Positions 19,202 to 28,070 are shown, counted from the stretch's first letter. The stretch: 64,000 bases of DNA from Actinoplanes sp. TBRC 11911 (GCF_012933445.1 NZ_JABBNC010000027.1:1-64000), one strand, 5' to 3'. The notes: generated by a model not told the origin, from the letters alone. Translations and numbers: made by a program.

Positions 19202-20740
19202 ATGATAGTTGGAGCGTCTGCTGAGGAATTCGACTATATCGTCGTAGGGGCAGGCTCAGCCGGATCCGTTATGGCATCTCGACTATCCGAGAGTCCCGAT
19301 GTCCGAGTGCTGCTGATCGAAGCAGGAGACGCTGACCCCCTGCCGGACATGGCACTACCTCCAGCCTGGCCCGCACTCCAGGGCACCACGGCGGACTGGG
19401 CTGACGAGACGGTGATTCAAGCGGTGACCGGCCGAGCCGTACCCTGGCCGCGTGGGCGGGGACTAGGTGGTTCCTCCTCCATCAACGCGATGTTCTTCGT
19501 ACGCGGGAATCGGGCGAGTTACGACGCCTGGGTCGCCGCCGGCGCCACCGGATGGAGCTTCGCGGATCTGCTTCCGTTCTTCAAGCAGAGCGAGAACTTG
19601 AGCGGTGTCCCGGGGCGGGATCCCGCTCTGCGTGGCATGGCCGGTCCGATGCGGCCCGGTCCGTCCCACCCGCGTCATCCTGTGGCGACGGCCGGCCTGG
19701 CCGCGATTGCGGACGCGGGATATCCCGTGGTCGAGGATGTCTCCAGCGGCGCTGAGGAGGGTTTCGGATGGGTCGATCTCTCGATCCTCGACGGCCTGAG
19801 GCAGAGTGCCGCGGATGCCTACCTACGACCCGTACTCGACCGCAATAACCTGACAGTGACAACGAACGCATTGGCAACCCAGCTTGTCCTGGATAAAGGC
19901 CGATGCATGGGCGTTGCATACCGCACGTTCGACCAACAACACATCGCCCGCAGCGCGCGCGAGGTTGTGCTGTGCGCGGGGGCGATCGGTTCACCACAGC
20001 TGCTGACGTTGTCAGGCGTCGGACCGGCGGACGATCTGATCGAGCATGGCATCGATGTGGTAGCCGATCTGCCGGGCGTCGGTGCCAACCTGCACGACCA
20101 CCCGATGAGCGGCATCGTTTACCGATCCGCGCAGCCGGTTCCGCCCACCGTCAACACCCGTAGCGGCGTGATGGGGGTCATCCGGAGCAATCCCGAACTT
20201 CCCGCGCCTGACATCCAGATTCGAATCACCAACGCCCCGCTCGCCGAGGACTTCTCGCTGCTCCCGCCGACGAGCGAGGGCTATACGATCGCAGTAAGCC
20301 TCATGGCTCCGCACAGCCGAGGCACAGTGCGGCTGGCCTCCCCGGACCCCGCCGCTCGGCCCGTGATCGATCCGCGTTACTACACCGACGAGCGCGACAT
20401 CGACGCGATGGTCGCCGGTCTCCGTGCAGCTCGATCGATCGGAACCGCAGCCGGGCTTGACGAATGGCGGGCCACCGAGGCCCTTCCGGGAGCCGCCGTC
20501 ACGAGCGACAGAGACCTGCGTGCCTACATTGGCCGCAACCTGCTGACCTATTCGCATTATGCCGGAACCTGCCGGATAGGCTCGGATCGACAGTCAGTGG
20601 TCGACTCCGAACTGCGAGTCAATGGCGTCACCGGATTGCGGATCGCCGACGCGTCGGTCATGCCTACTCCCATTTCGGCTAACACGAACGCGACCGTCCT
20701 CGCCATCGCCGAACGAGCCGCCGACTTGATCAAGGGCTGA
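19202..20740 (+). CDS. GMC-family FAD-dependent oxidoreductase
   Basis: A 512-residue glucose-methanol-choline family flavoprotein that oxidises an alcohol; the substrate cannot be read from sequence. The FAD-binding loop YIVVGAGSAGSVMASRLSES is at residues 12-31, GRGLGGSSSINAMFFVRGN near 87-106, and the second GMC signature GAIGSPQLLTLSGVGPADD near 260-278. The C-terminal active-site region has the expected His in YSHYAGTCRIGSD and the Asn/Ala pair in NTNATVLAIAERAADLI. The ATG at 19202 follows GGGAGAG at suitable spacing. The following SDR gene is on the same strand 360 bases on and may act on the product. Confidence 0.92.
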   Translation: MIVGASAEEFDYIVVGAGSAGSVMASRLSESPDVRVLLIEAGDADPLPDMALPPAWPALQGTTADWADETVIQAVTGRAVPWPRGRGLGGSSSINAMFFVRGNRASYDAWVAAGATGWSFADLLPFFKQSENLSGVPGRDPALRGMAGPMRPGPSHPRHPVATAGLAAIADAGYPVVEDVSSGAEEGFGWVDLSILDGLRQSAADAYLRPVLDRNNLTVTTNALATQLVLDKGRCMGVAYRTFDQQHIARSAREVVLCAGAIGSPQLLTLSGVGPADDLIEHGIDVVADLPGVGANLHDHPMSGIVYRSAQPVPPTVNTRSGVMGVIRSNPELPAPDIQIRITNAPLAEDFSLLPPTSEGYTIAVSLMAPHSRGTVRLASPDPAARPVIDPRYYTDERDIDAMVAGLRAARSIGTAAGLDEWRATEALPGAAVTSDRDLRAYIGRNLLTYSHYAGTCRIGSDRQSVVDSELRVNGVTGLRIADASVMPTPISANTNATVLAIAERAADLIKG

Positions 20741-21100
20741 TCGCGCCCTCTTGGACACGCGCTTGCGTCGTGCCGAGCACAGCGACAGCCAACCACCTGA
20801 GCCCGGATCTTGCTCTCTTGACACCCCTCTGCGACGTGACATATTTTAGCGAAGGCTAAAAATCTGGGTTGATGCTGTCTGCTTCAACCCGATGTCGTCC
20901 AAGAACTACCACCGTGACGTGCACGCTCTGGACCACCTCACCGAGCGGCTCGTCGCGATCGGGAGCGGGTTGCGAGGCTGACGTTCCCGAGAATCGCTGA
21001 TCGCGGCCGATGGGTAACTGAGACATCGCTCTGAACACCTCGCGTGCCGCGGATCGGAGATGGTCCATCATCCGTAGATGGTTGAACAGGAGATTCGTCA
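20741..21100. other. Intergenic region with an inverted repeat
   Basis: It holds no gene. It contains the TTTTAGC/GCTAAAA dyad described separately and, at its end, the AGGAGA ribosome-binding site of the SDR gene. Confidence 0.6.
20844..20861. promoter_or_regulatory. Inverted repeat upstream of the SDR gene
   Basis: TTTTAGC and GCTAAAA are separated by four bases. This small AT-rich dyad is 240 bases before the SDR start, in otherwise GC-rich DNA. It is a candidate operator or promoter element. Confidence 0.4.
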
Positions 21101-21934
21101 ATGGCTTTGGTTGGAAACAGGGTAGCCCTGATCTCCGGAATCGCACGCGGCCAGGGCAGATCAGACGCGCTGCGGCTTGCACAAGAGGGTGCCGACATCA
21201 TCGGCTTCGACGTCGCAGCAGATGACCCGGTCCTCGAATATCCCCTGGCCACAAAGGAAGATCTGGCGGAGACTGTCCGCCAAATCGAGGCGATAGGCCG
21301 ACGTACACACATCGTGGTGGCGGACGTGCGTGACTACGACGCCGTGGAGAAGGTCATCGCCGACGGAGTCAAGAAGCTGGGCCGGCTCGATTTCGTTATC
21401 GCCAACGCGGGTATCGCCCCGGTTACCAACCAGATCCGATTCCACCGGGACGCTTTCGTCGCCTCGATCGAGGTGATGCTCACCGGGGTGTTCAACACGA
21501 TCTACCCATCGATTCCGTACATTAAAGCCGGCGGCCAGGGCGGGGCCATCGTCATCCACGGTTCTACGATTGGCGTCGTCGGTGGCATCCTCACCGAGCC
21601 GTCCCCGGGCGAAATCGGCTACGCCGCAGCAAAGCATGGCGTGGTTGGTGTCATGCACACCGTCGCGAACGCACTCGCTGCCGACAGTATCCGGGTCAAC
21701 GTCGTACATGCCACGGCCGTCAGAACGCCGATGGTCGTCAACGAGGCTATGGCCCGGCACTTCCGCGACCATCCCGAGCTCGCAAAAATGATAGAAAATC
21801 CGCTGCCCACCCCCGGGGGGATGTTGGAGCCATCCGACGTCACCAATACCGTGCTGCACCTAGTCTCCGACGCGGGACGCTACATCACCGGACAGTCAGT
21901 TGTCGTCGATGCCGGATACACCACCTACCGCTGA
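21101..21934 (+). CDS. SDR family oxidoreductase, mycofactocin-coupled type
   Basis: A 277-residue short-chain dehydrogenase. The cofactor loop reads ALISGIARGQGRSDALRLAQ at residues 9-28. The segment YPLATKEDLAETVRQIEAIG near 46-66 and VIANAGI near 95 are typical of the mycofactocin-coupled subfamily, which binds a non-exchangeable NAD and passes electrons to mycofactocin. The active-site Ser (HGSTIG) and YAAAK are present. The ATG follows AGGAGA. Its substrate is probably an alcohol or hydroxy compound. The GMC oxidoreductase upstream acts on similar chemistry. No mycofactocin biosynthetic genes are in this window. Confidence 0.9.
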   Translation: MALVGNRVALISGIARGQGRSDALRLAQEGADIIGFDVAADDPVLEYPLATKEDLAETVRQIEAIGRRTHIVVADVRDYDAVEKVIADGVKKLGRLDFVIANAGIAPVTNQIRFHRDAFVASIEVMLTGVFNTIYPSIPYIKAGGQGGAIVIHGSTIGVVGGILTEPSPGEIGYAAAKHGVVGVMHTVANALAADSIRVNVVHATAVRTPMVVNEAMARHFRDHPELAKMIENPLPTPGGMLEPSDVTNTVLHLVSDAGRYITGQSVVVDAGYTTYR

Positions 21935-22100
21935 CGCGACGCCTCTCGCCGACATCAGCTGGCGTCCGGCTGGACCTTACGGCAAGGCCCGAGAGTCTCC
22001 GACCCGACGATCCCGTCACCAATCTACAGGTCGTCTGGGGTGCCAGCGTGGGCGTTCGGGACTGACCAGCACCCACGGATCTCCCCGCTCGTTGCTGTGT

Positions 22101-22141
22101 CCACTAACGTTTGCGCGATCGTACCCGGCAAACGTTAGTGG
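22101..22141. repeat. Long perfect inverted repeat
   Basis: CCACTAACGTTTGC (22101-22114) and GCAAACGTTAGTGG (22128-22141) are exact 14-bp arms around a 13-base loop. It lies between the convergent SDR and deaminase genes and may be a terminator or a protein-binding site. The palindrome CTGTCGCGCGACAG follows at 22180-22193. Confidence 0.65.
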
Positions 22142-22214
22142 ATCCTCACCACACCGGATGGTGTAGACGAGGCCCCGCCCTGTCGCGCGACAGAGCGGCC
22201 ACAGCCGGCCAACG

Positions 22215-22245
22215 GATCCCGAGGTCGCCAAGCGACCTCGGGATC
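22215..22245. terminator. Strong hairpin between convergent genes
   Basis: GATCCCGAGGTCGC and GCGACCTCGGGATC form a perfect 14-bp stem with a 3-base loop (CAA). It is about 160 bases beyond the stop of the minus-strand deaminase gene and 280 beyond that of the SDR gene. A shared terminator is the simplest reading; no T-run is seen. Confidence 0.55.
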
Positions 22246-22407
22246 ATGCCGGGACGGTCCGGCGTACAACCGCGCCAGCCCGCTCTACGGCGCGTGAGCC
22301 CAGCTCTCGCTTCTTCGAGCGCCAGCATGCAGTGCAGCACCGCCGAATCCGCCACTCACCCAGGTCCGCCAGGCCAGTCTTACCAGTGCCACATGGCGAG
22401 CTCCCTG

Positions 22408-22881
22408 TCAGGCGTCCGCCATGGGGGCCGGTTCCAGAACGTGGCCGTTGATCGCGGCGACCAGGCCGCCCAGCTCGGGCATCTCGACCACCTCGACGCC
22501 GGCCGCGGTCAAGTCCTCGACCCCGTGGCAGTCGGCGAACACCGACGGCTCCCGCAGCGCCAGCACGACCCGGCCGATGCCCGCCGCGACGATCAGCTCG
22601 GCGCAGGTGTCCGGCCGCGACTTGCGCATCGTGCAGGGCTCCAGCGAGGTGTAGAGGGTGGCGCCGGACAGGTCGAGGTCACGGCCGGCCAGTTTGGTTA
22701 ACGCGGCCTCCTCGGCGTGATTGTGCAGGTCTCCCTCGGCGGTGTAGCCGGTCGCGAGCACGTTGTCGTTCGCGTCGGTGATCACCGCCCCGACCGCGTA
22801 GTGCGAGTCGGCGGGCGGCGAGAGCCGGGAGAGCTCGATAGCCGCCTTCAGCCGCCTGCGGTCGATTTCCTTAGTGTTCAT
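22408..22881 (-). CDS. Cytidine/deoxycytidylate deaminase-family protein (RibD-like deaminase)
   Basis: A 157-residue zinc deaminase. The ligands are visible: HAE in DLHNHAEEAALT near residue 59 and the Cys pair in SLEPCTMRKSRPDTCAELI near 85-103. The spacing resembles the deaminase half of RibD. It probably hydrolyses an amino group on a pyrimidine or a riboflavin-pathway intermediate. The ATG overlaps the TGA of a GTP cyclohydrolase II remnant, so the gene was once the second member of a flavin- or pterin-type operon. No reductase domain or other rib gene follows. The precise substrate is unknown. Confidence 0.85.
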   Translation of the reverse strand: MNTKEIDRRRLKAAIELSRLSPPADSHYAVGAVITDANDNVLATGYTAEGDLHNHAEEAALTKLAGRDLDLSGATLYTSLEPCTMRKSRPDTCAELIVAAGIGRVVLALREPSVFADCHGVEDLTAAGVEVVEMPELGGLVAAINGHVLEPAPMADA

Positions 22882-23002
22882 GCCGCGTCGTATCCCTCGG
22901 GCAGATCAAGTGTGTGATGTGTGTGGTCGCGTTTGGCGGCCAGGTACCGGCCGTTCGAACCGGAAAGTGCACGCCGGTCGGGATGCGGTCGGTGACCGTC
23001 AC
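22878..23002 (-). pseudogene. ribA: C-terminal remnant of GTP cyclohydrolase II
   Basis: The minus strand encodes VTDRIPTGVHFPV and, after a one-base shift, NGRYLAAKRDHTHHTLDLPE ending Gly-Tyr-Asp-Ala-Ala-stop. This is the usual C-terminal end of actinobacterial RibA-like proteins. Everything upstream has been replaced by an NTF2-like gene. Its stop overlaps the deaminase start (ATGA). Confidence 0.65.
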
Positions 23003-23469
23003 ACCAGCTTCCCTTGATCATCACCCCCTACGGCAGTCCCCAGGCCGGACAGCACACCCAGCTGCGCCAGTGTGACGACTACCTCGGGATAGCAGTTGAA
23101 GACCTCAACCTTTCCTGCCTTGAGCTGGAACACATCGCAGCAGGGTGTCTCGGTTTTGATCCCCGTAGGTGGGATGACGCCGCCGCCGGGCATGGGAAGG
23201 GGACCTTTGTGCGTTGCGATCAAGGTCAACTCCACAATGACGGTATCTCCCGCGACATAGACATTGTTTAGTTCCCGGCGCATGTCAGGGAAAGTCTCAA
23301 GAATCGGTTCGAGACTCTTGGTCAGTTCGTCGTACCCACGAGACACTCGCCCGGTGGCCATGTCGGTGAACACACCTTCCGGGGAGAAGCATTCCGCGAA
23401 CGCTATGCCCCCCTGGTCCTCAGCGACCTTGTACAGGTGACGGATGAGCTGTTCGTTGTCAAACGACAT
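22999..23469 (-). CDS. NTF2-like / SnoaL-type protein
   Basis: A 156-residue single-domain protein of the NTF2/SnoaL fold: IRHLYKVAEDQGGIAFAECF, then SPEGVFTDMATGRVSRGYDE, then VYVAGDTVIVELTLIATHKG, then CCDVFQLKAGKVEVFNCYPE. Relatives include polyketide cyclases, isomerases and many uncharacterised proteins that bind small hydrophobic molecules. A GAGG ribosome-binding site precedes the ATG. It abuts the decayed ribA remnant. The reaction cannot be assigned. Confidence 0.82.
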   Translation of the reverse strand: MSFDNEQLIRHLYKVAEDQGGIAFAECFSPEGVFTDMATGRVSRGYDELTKSLEPILETFPDMRRELNNVYVAGDTVIVELTLIATHKGPLPMPGGGVIPPTGIKTETPCCDVFQLKAGKVEVFNCYPEVVVTLAQLGVLSGLGTAVGGDDQGKLV

Positions 23470-23748
23470 CGATGCCTCTTAGTAAGCGTAGATTCTGATA
23501 ACCACTAGAAGCGCCGGCTAACACACGTCGGCGTGTGCTGGCCGGACAGAATTCGGTTCACTGGCGGCGGTCCGTCACGACAGACGCCGACCGTTTGTGC
23601 GAACATTTAGCGTCAGTCAGGTGCGCCCCCGGCGCAGCACGTCATGGTTGCGGCAGTGAAACCCTTCCACTGCTGACTCCACCGATGATCGGTGGGCCGA
23701 TCCGGTTCAGAGCGTTCGCGCCGCAGCCCTGCCGAGGCCGCCGACCGA

Positions 23749-24169
23749 CTAGCTCACGCGGGCGGCGACGACGATGAGATCGGCGACCGTGTGCGGATGC
23801 GAAATCATCGACAGGTGCGGCGCGTCCGCCTTTACCACAGATGCCTGTGCCCGGTACGTAGACCAGCGCGCTCACACCAAAGTTGTTGGCGGCGGCCGCG
23901 GTAATGACCATGCCAGCGTACGAATGGCCGACCAACACGATCGGTCCGGCAATCGTGGCGAGATAGTCCTCCAGATATCGGCTGTCGTAGTCGATCCCGC
24001 GTAATGGGTTGGGTACGACGACGACGGTGTAACCCTCACGCTGTAACTGATCGGTGACGGCTGCCCAGCTCGAGCCGTCGGTCCACGCACCGTGCACCAG
24101 CACGACCGTTGGTCTCGCTCGCGACCCGGTCCGAGATGAGGAATTCCGATTCTCGGAATGCTGTGACAT
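23749..24169 (-). pseudogene. Alpha/beta hydrolase with internal deletion
   Basis: The start is intact (ATG 24169, GAGGATCC upstream): TVVLVHGAWTDGSSWAAVTD carries the oxyanion-hole HGAW, and GPIVLVGHSYAGMVITAAAA carries the nucleophile Ser. After VSALVYVPG near 23860 the cap domain and catalytic Asp region are missing. In another frame the sequence resumes at the C-terminal end, APHLSMISHPHTVADLIVVA then Ala-Arg-Val-Ser-stop, with the catalytic His region. An internal deletion of roughly 300 bases with a frame change has inactivated it. Confidence 0.75.
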
Positions 24170-24415
24170 AAGGATCCTCGGTTGGTGTGATATGTGCAGC
24201 TCATACCCACAGCAACAACGACGAACTGGGTTGCTGGGCGAGTGGTTGACGAGAAGGCACCGCGGACGGGACGCGAGGCGACGCTTCACACCTGGCCACA
24301 ACGGCACCTAAATTAACGCAGACACGGTAGATCACCAAGGCCTGGCTACCAAGTTGTCAAGTTAGCTGGATCTCACCTCGTTGGGTATCGATCAACCCGC
24401 ATCTAGATTTGGTTC

Positions 24416-24720
24416 GTGGCCATCGCTTACCCTCTTCCAACCACGGCGGTACCGGCGGACCCGAGCGTGCGTCGGCCGGCTCGGCTCTGGGGTGTCGTCC
24501 TCGCGTGTTCAGAATCGCCAGGTGCGACGCTGGGCGAGTTCGATATTCGGCTTGGCGGAGTCAGCCGTAGGAAACGATCTGCACGCGTGCATCACCCTCG
24601 CTCGAGTCGTTCGTCTCCGGCCACGTGTTCGGCTTCGGCGGTCCACTCCCGCTCGCCGGACACACCGAGGACCTTGCCCCTTCCCTTCTCCATCACAAAC
24701 GGTTCACCCGCCACCGGAGG
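24416..24720 (+). pseudogene. N-terminal remnant of a DHA2 MFS transporter (second copy)
   Basis: The plus strand begins MAIAYPLPTTAVPADPSVRR, then PARLWGVVL, parallel to MAITESLPATATTETGVRWP, then ARLWGVVAV in the intact transporter at 8673-10082. After frameshifts it reads GNDLHACITLARVV and VFGFGGPLPLAGHTEDL, aligning with GTDLHMSTTALQWV and VLGFGGLLLLGGRTADL. Only the first three helices can be traced. A 158-codon open frame across this stretch is therefore not a real protein. Confidence 0.7.
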
Positions 24721-24903
24721 CGCCGCCCTTGGCGGCGCGATCCGCCTGGCTCATACTTCGAACACCCGCTGCGGCTCTCCTTTCCGCCGGACACGCCTAG
24801 ACGCGGAAACCGGAGTCGCACGTCCGCCTGAACCGAACGTGCGGGTCCAGATCGAACCGACTCGCATGTGCACACGTCATCGTTTCTGCTGATTAAACCC
24901 ATT

Positions 24904-24922
24904 GACTTCAGGCCCTGAAGTC
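24904..24922. promoter_or_regulatory. Perfect palindrome (candidate operator)
   Basis: GACTTCAGG, one central C, then CCTGAAGTC: perfect 9-bp arms. It lies about 110 bases before a short open frame at 25031. Confidence 0.45.
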
Positions 24923-24969
24923 GTGGGGAAAGTCACCTCCCAAATCCTTTACCGTGTCCCAGATTCTGG

Positions 24970-24985
24970 ACAGAATTGATTCTGT
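24970..24985. promoter_or_regulatory. Perfect palindrome (candidate operator)
   Basis: ACAGAAT, TG, ATTCTGT: perfect 7-bp arms, 46 bases before the short open frame at 25031. The surrounding 60 bases are AT-richer than the neighbourhood, as expected for a promoter region. Confidence 0.45.
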
Positions 24986-25030
24986 TCCGGACTGGAATGG
25001 CAGGCAGAGTCCAAAGGGGGAATCTGTTCG

Positions 25031-25171
25031 ATGAAGATTCGTAGGCGCCGCACACAACGCATACCAGCAGCACACTGCGAAATCCAGGCACCGCCACGTT
25101 CGGCGATGGCGGCAATGAAATCATCAGTCCGTGAGGAAATTGCCTTCTACGTCCTGCGCCGGATAGTCTGA
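25031..25171 (+). CDS. Possible small protein, 46 residues
   Basis: A short frame beginning MKIRRRRTQRIPAAHCEIQA and ending FYVLRRIV. A GGGGGA motif lies about eight bases upstream of the ATG. Two palindromes precede it and a 13-bp GC-rich hairpin starts eight bases after its stop. The N-terminus is very basic and there is a single Cys. I recognise no family. The layout of operators, ribosome-binding site, short frame and terminator is what supports it. It could be a small regulator or a peptide precursor, or a chance frame. Confidence 0.35.
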   Translation: MKIRRRRTQRIPAAHCEIQAPPRSAMAAMKSSVREEIAFYVLRRIV

Positions 25172-25178
25172 GACTATT

Positions 25179-25213
25179 GCGCGGCCCGGCCAGCGCAGCC
25201 GGCCGGGCCGCGC
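25179..25213 (+). terminator. GC-rich hairpin after the small frame
   Basis: GCGCGGCCCGGCC (25179-25191) and GGCCGGGCCGCGC (25201-25213) are perfect 13-bp arms around a 9-base loop. It has no T-run but is very stable, and is a likely terminator. Confidence 0.6.
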
Positions 25214-26141
25214 ATTCCTGGGTTTGATTCAGGAGAGCAACTGTTGATTCGTGAGTTACCCCACCTTGGCACGTGAAGCCACTCCCCGACCAGCAGCAAT
25301 CCTGCCAGTGATGGAATTTTGCAGTTGCGGACGTGGGACCGGTCCAGGTGCGGTCAGAGGGGTAATAGTCCCACCCAGACCGGCGCCACTCTCAATGTGG
25401 CCCGGTATGCAAGATTCTAAACGTGAAGCGCGCGCGATATTTGATTCATGCACGCACTACGGATCTGCAGGGTCCACCAAACTCACGTCCGATCCGTCAG
25501 CCCCCTTGACAGCAGGCAAAGCTTGCGGACAGAGCCTGGAGAACCGTCGCGGGCCACACTATGACGACCTGCCCCGTTTTCACGGCACATTCGCCTCGAC
25601 TTCTGACTATACCTTAAGGGAGGCAGGCACCGCCCCGGAGAGTCGTACGTCACGCCGACGGAGTTCGACGCCTACACCAGTTAGGCACCACCACATCAAC
25701 GCGGGCCGACCCGGACGCGGCCCCACACGGCGGCGACAGCACTTTAGGAAACGCTGGCGTACGGTGCCGCACAGACCAAAATCGTGCCGCCGGGCCAAAG
25801 CGGTAGTCGCGCTGCAGAATGCCAACGCCCTACCAACCATCCCGAGCAACGCGACAGTCGTCCACACCCCATGCGGTCACGACCAGCTGCGCGAGTGGCT
25901 GCGCCGGCAGCCAGATCGCTGCCAACCCTGACCCGGATGTGGCGCAAGACTCCCGACCCGAACCTGACTATCAGAGTGTAGAGTTGGAGGCAGCGATCCC
26001 CACTGTCCAACGCGGAGCTGCTCATGGACGCATCGTCCAGTCGAGGAAACATACGAGGTGGCAGGGTTTGAGGACGCCTTCATTTACCCTGGCGACCAGA
26101 CGATCTAGCGCCGTCGGCTGCCCTGACGCGAACCCATCGCG
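25214..26141. other. Gene-poor stretch
   Basis: A 226-codon frame at 25251 spans part of this region but has no recognisable domain, and its composition does not look like protein. An AGGAGA motif at about 25231 precedes a TTG (25243) that would give only ten codons. I do not call a gene here. Confidence 0.5.
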
Positions 26142-26495
26142 ATGACCCGAGCAGGAAAGGCACGACGCCGTTCAATCCTCATCACCGGCGCAAGCTCGGG
26201 CATCGGTGCGGAACTAGCCCGGCGGTACGCGAGATGGGCGCGATGCGAGGAACACCCGGCCGTCTCACTGCGGACTCCGCGTCGAAAGCAGCTCTGTTGA
26301 ATCTGACTGAAGGAATACGGGGGCGACCTCCTCCAGGAGTCAGGAATGCGCGTGACCGCGATTTACCTCGGGAGAGTCCGCACCGAACTGAACAACGTAG
26401 ATGCTTTCATCTTGAGCGCGGAGAACGCTGGCGCTAAACTCGTAGCTGACACCGACCGCGAACGACCGAGGGCTATTGTTCCGTTCTGGCCCTAG
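26142..26495 (+). pseudogene. Decayed short-chain dehydrogenase
   Basis: It begins MTRAGKARRRSILITGASSG, then IGAELARRYAR, a clear SDR cofactor loop. It then jumps to RGTPGRLTADSASKAALLNL, around the YxxxK active site where Tyr has been lost (DSASK). It ends with SGMRVTAIYLGRVRTELNN and an AIVPFWP tail. The strand-2 to strand-5 part is deleted and the frame changes at least twice. Confidence 0.75.
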
Positions 26496-26728
26496 GCGCC
26501 GTCAGCACTCCTCTCTGTTCGCCGTGGCAAAAATTGCCGACCCGAAGTAGCGTCTCGCAAGCGTCGGGCTATACCTGCGTGCCTATCCGTTAATTGGTGC
26601 GCAGACAGCGACGCACAGATCCTTTCGTACGCGTCTCGCGGGTTGGAAAAATTCATTGAAAAACGTGTTCCAGAGCACTTTCAGGGACGAGACTGAACAA
26701 TTCTCGGACGCAAGGCGTTTACCTGGGC

Positions 26729-27775
26729 ATGAAGTCCGATGTTTTGGCTCGAAGGTTGTTCGAGGAAACTCTTGGTGCGCTGGATCTATACTCAATCTAT
26801 TTGGGTGATCAGCTCGGGTATTACCGGGCAATGACCGGCGGCGATTGGTTCAGCGCCGAGTCTTTGGCGCGGCGCACCGGGACGTCGGTGCGCTATACCG
26901 AGGAGTGGCTGAGCCAGCAGGCGGTGCGAGAGTTGGTTGAGGTGCAGGACGAACGGGCGCAGCCACGCCGATATCGGTTGCCGGCCGAGCATGTGCCGGT
27001 CCTCGCGGACCCGGACTCGATGATGGCCGTGATCGCGGGTGCCACAGACCTGGCCCGGATCGCGCGCCGGCTACCGGACTTGGTAACCGCTTATCGCACT
27101 GGGCAAGCGCCGCCGAGTATGCCGTGGGAGCCGGAAGGTCGCTCGGAGCAGAACCGAGCACAGTATCTGAACCTGCTGGGCAAGCAGTGGCTGCCGGCGA
27201 TCCCTGAGATCGATGAGCGGCTGATGCGGGCGGGTGCAAGGGTAGCGGACATCGGTTGCGGTACGGGCTGGTCGAGTATCGCGATGGCCGAGGCGTATCC
27301 GCTGGTGTCGGTGGAGGGTATCGATCTGGACGCACAGGCGATCGCCGAGGCGGGCCGGCATGCACATGAGCACGGCTTGGCCGACCGAGTGCGTTTCAAG
27401 GCTGGGGATGCGGCGTCGCTGTCCAGCGAAGGCTACGACGTGGTGACGATCATTCAGGCGCTGCATGACATGTCGAACCCGGTGGAGGTGCTGCATGCGG
27501 TGCGGAAGTCTCTAGCAGGCGACGGGGTCGTTCTGGTGGTGGACTCGCACGTCGAGGAGGAGTTCTCGGTGCCAGGTACGCCGCAGGAACAGCTGAACTA
27601 TGGAATCAGCCTGATGGTATGTCTGCCCGAGGCGATGGGTCCTGGGTCGGCGGCGACGGGCACGGTGATGCGACCGGGCACGTTGCGCCGATACGCAGCC
27701 AACGCGGGGTTTACTGAGGTGCGGATGTTGCCGATCGAGTCGCAGAAGTGGAACTTCTACCGGCTAACCGTCTAG
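26729..27775 (+). CDS. Class I SAM-dependent methyltransferase with N-terminal winged helix
   Basis: A 348-residue protein. Residues 1-90 form a helical, winged-helix domain (LGALDLYSIYLGDQLGYYRA, then AESLARRTGTSVRYTEEWLS) as in the Rv2258c-type methyltransferases. The catalytic Rossmann domain starts near residue 165 with the SAM motif VADIGCGTGWSSIAMAEAYP. An acidic ribose-binding position follows (VEGIDLDAQAIAEA), then VTIIQALHDMSNPVEVLHAV. The methyl acceptor is unknown; the family is thought to act on small molecules. It stands alone between decayed genes and the M20 peptidase gene 300 bases downstream on the same strand. Confidence 0.9.
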   Translation: MKSDVLARRLFEETLGALDLYSIYLGDQLGYYRAMTGGDWFSAESLARRTGTSVRYTEEWLSQQAVRELVEVQDERAQPRRYRLPAEHVPVLADPDSMMAVIAGATDLARIARRLPDLVTAYRTGQAPPSMPWEPEGRSEQNRAQYLNLLGKQWLPAIPEIDERLMRAGARVADIGCGTGWSSIAMAEAYPLVSVEGIDLDAQAIAEAGRHAHEHGLADRVRFKAGDAASLSSEGYDVVTIIQALHDMSNPVEVLHAVRKSLAGDGVVLVVDSHVEEEFSVPGTPQEQLNYGISLMVCLPEAMGPGSAATGTVMRPGTLRRYAANAGFTEVRMLPIESQKWNFYRLTV

Positions 27776-28070
27776 CTCGCACCGCCAAAGGCCGGTTGTC
27801 CTTGACTCGTGAGAACGCGTACGGGTGCGGCGAGCCCAGGCCAGAGCCGCACCCGGGACCGGTCACACTCGCAGCGCCCAGAAGAAGGACTCCGCTGCAG
27901 AGCACTCGCGGGAAAACCCGCGATATCTGACTACTAGTTTGTATATCCAGGATCGACTACGCCGGCATTCGGAGCGAACGCAGTTCGTGAAACGCACGGC
28001 TGCAGAGGCTCCGGTAGACCTGCCGTTCCAGCTCCGCAACGACCCCCTCTCCTACTTGGAGGAACACGAC

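Noticed and set aside
24820..24870. A CGCACGT...ACGTGCG stem resembling a group II intron domain V
   Set aside because: The loop and flanking bases do not fit a domain V consensus and no intron-encoded reverse transcriptase is nearby.
25251..25931. A 226-codon plus-strand open frame
   Set aside because: No domain, odd composition rich in Arg, Pro and Ser, and no ribosome-binding site matched to its GTG; probably a chance frame in GC-rich DNA.
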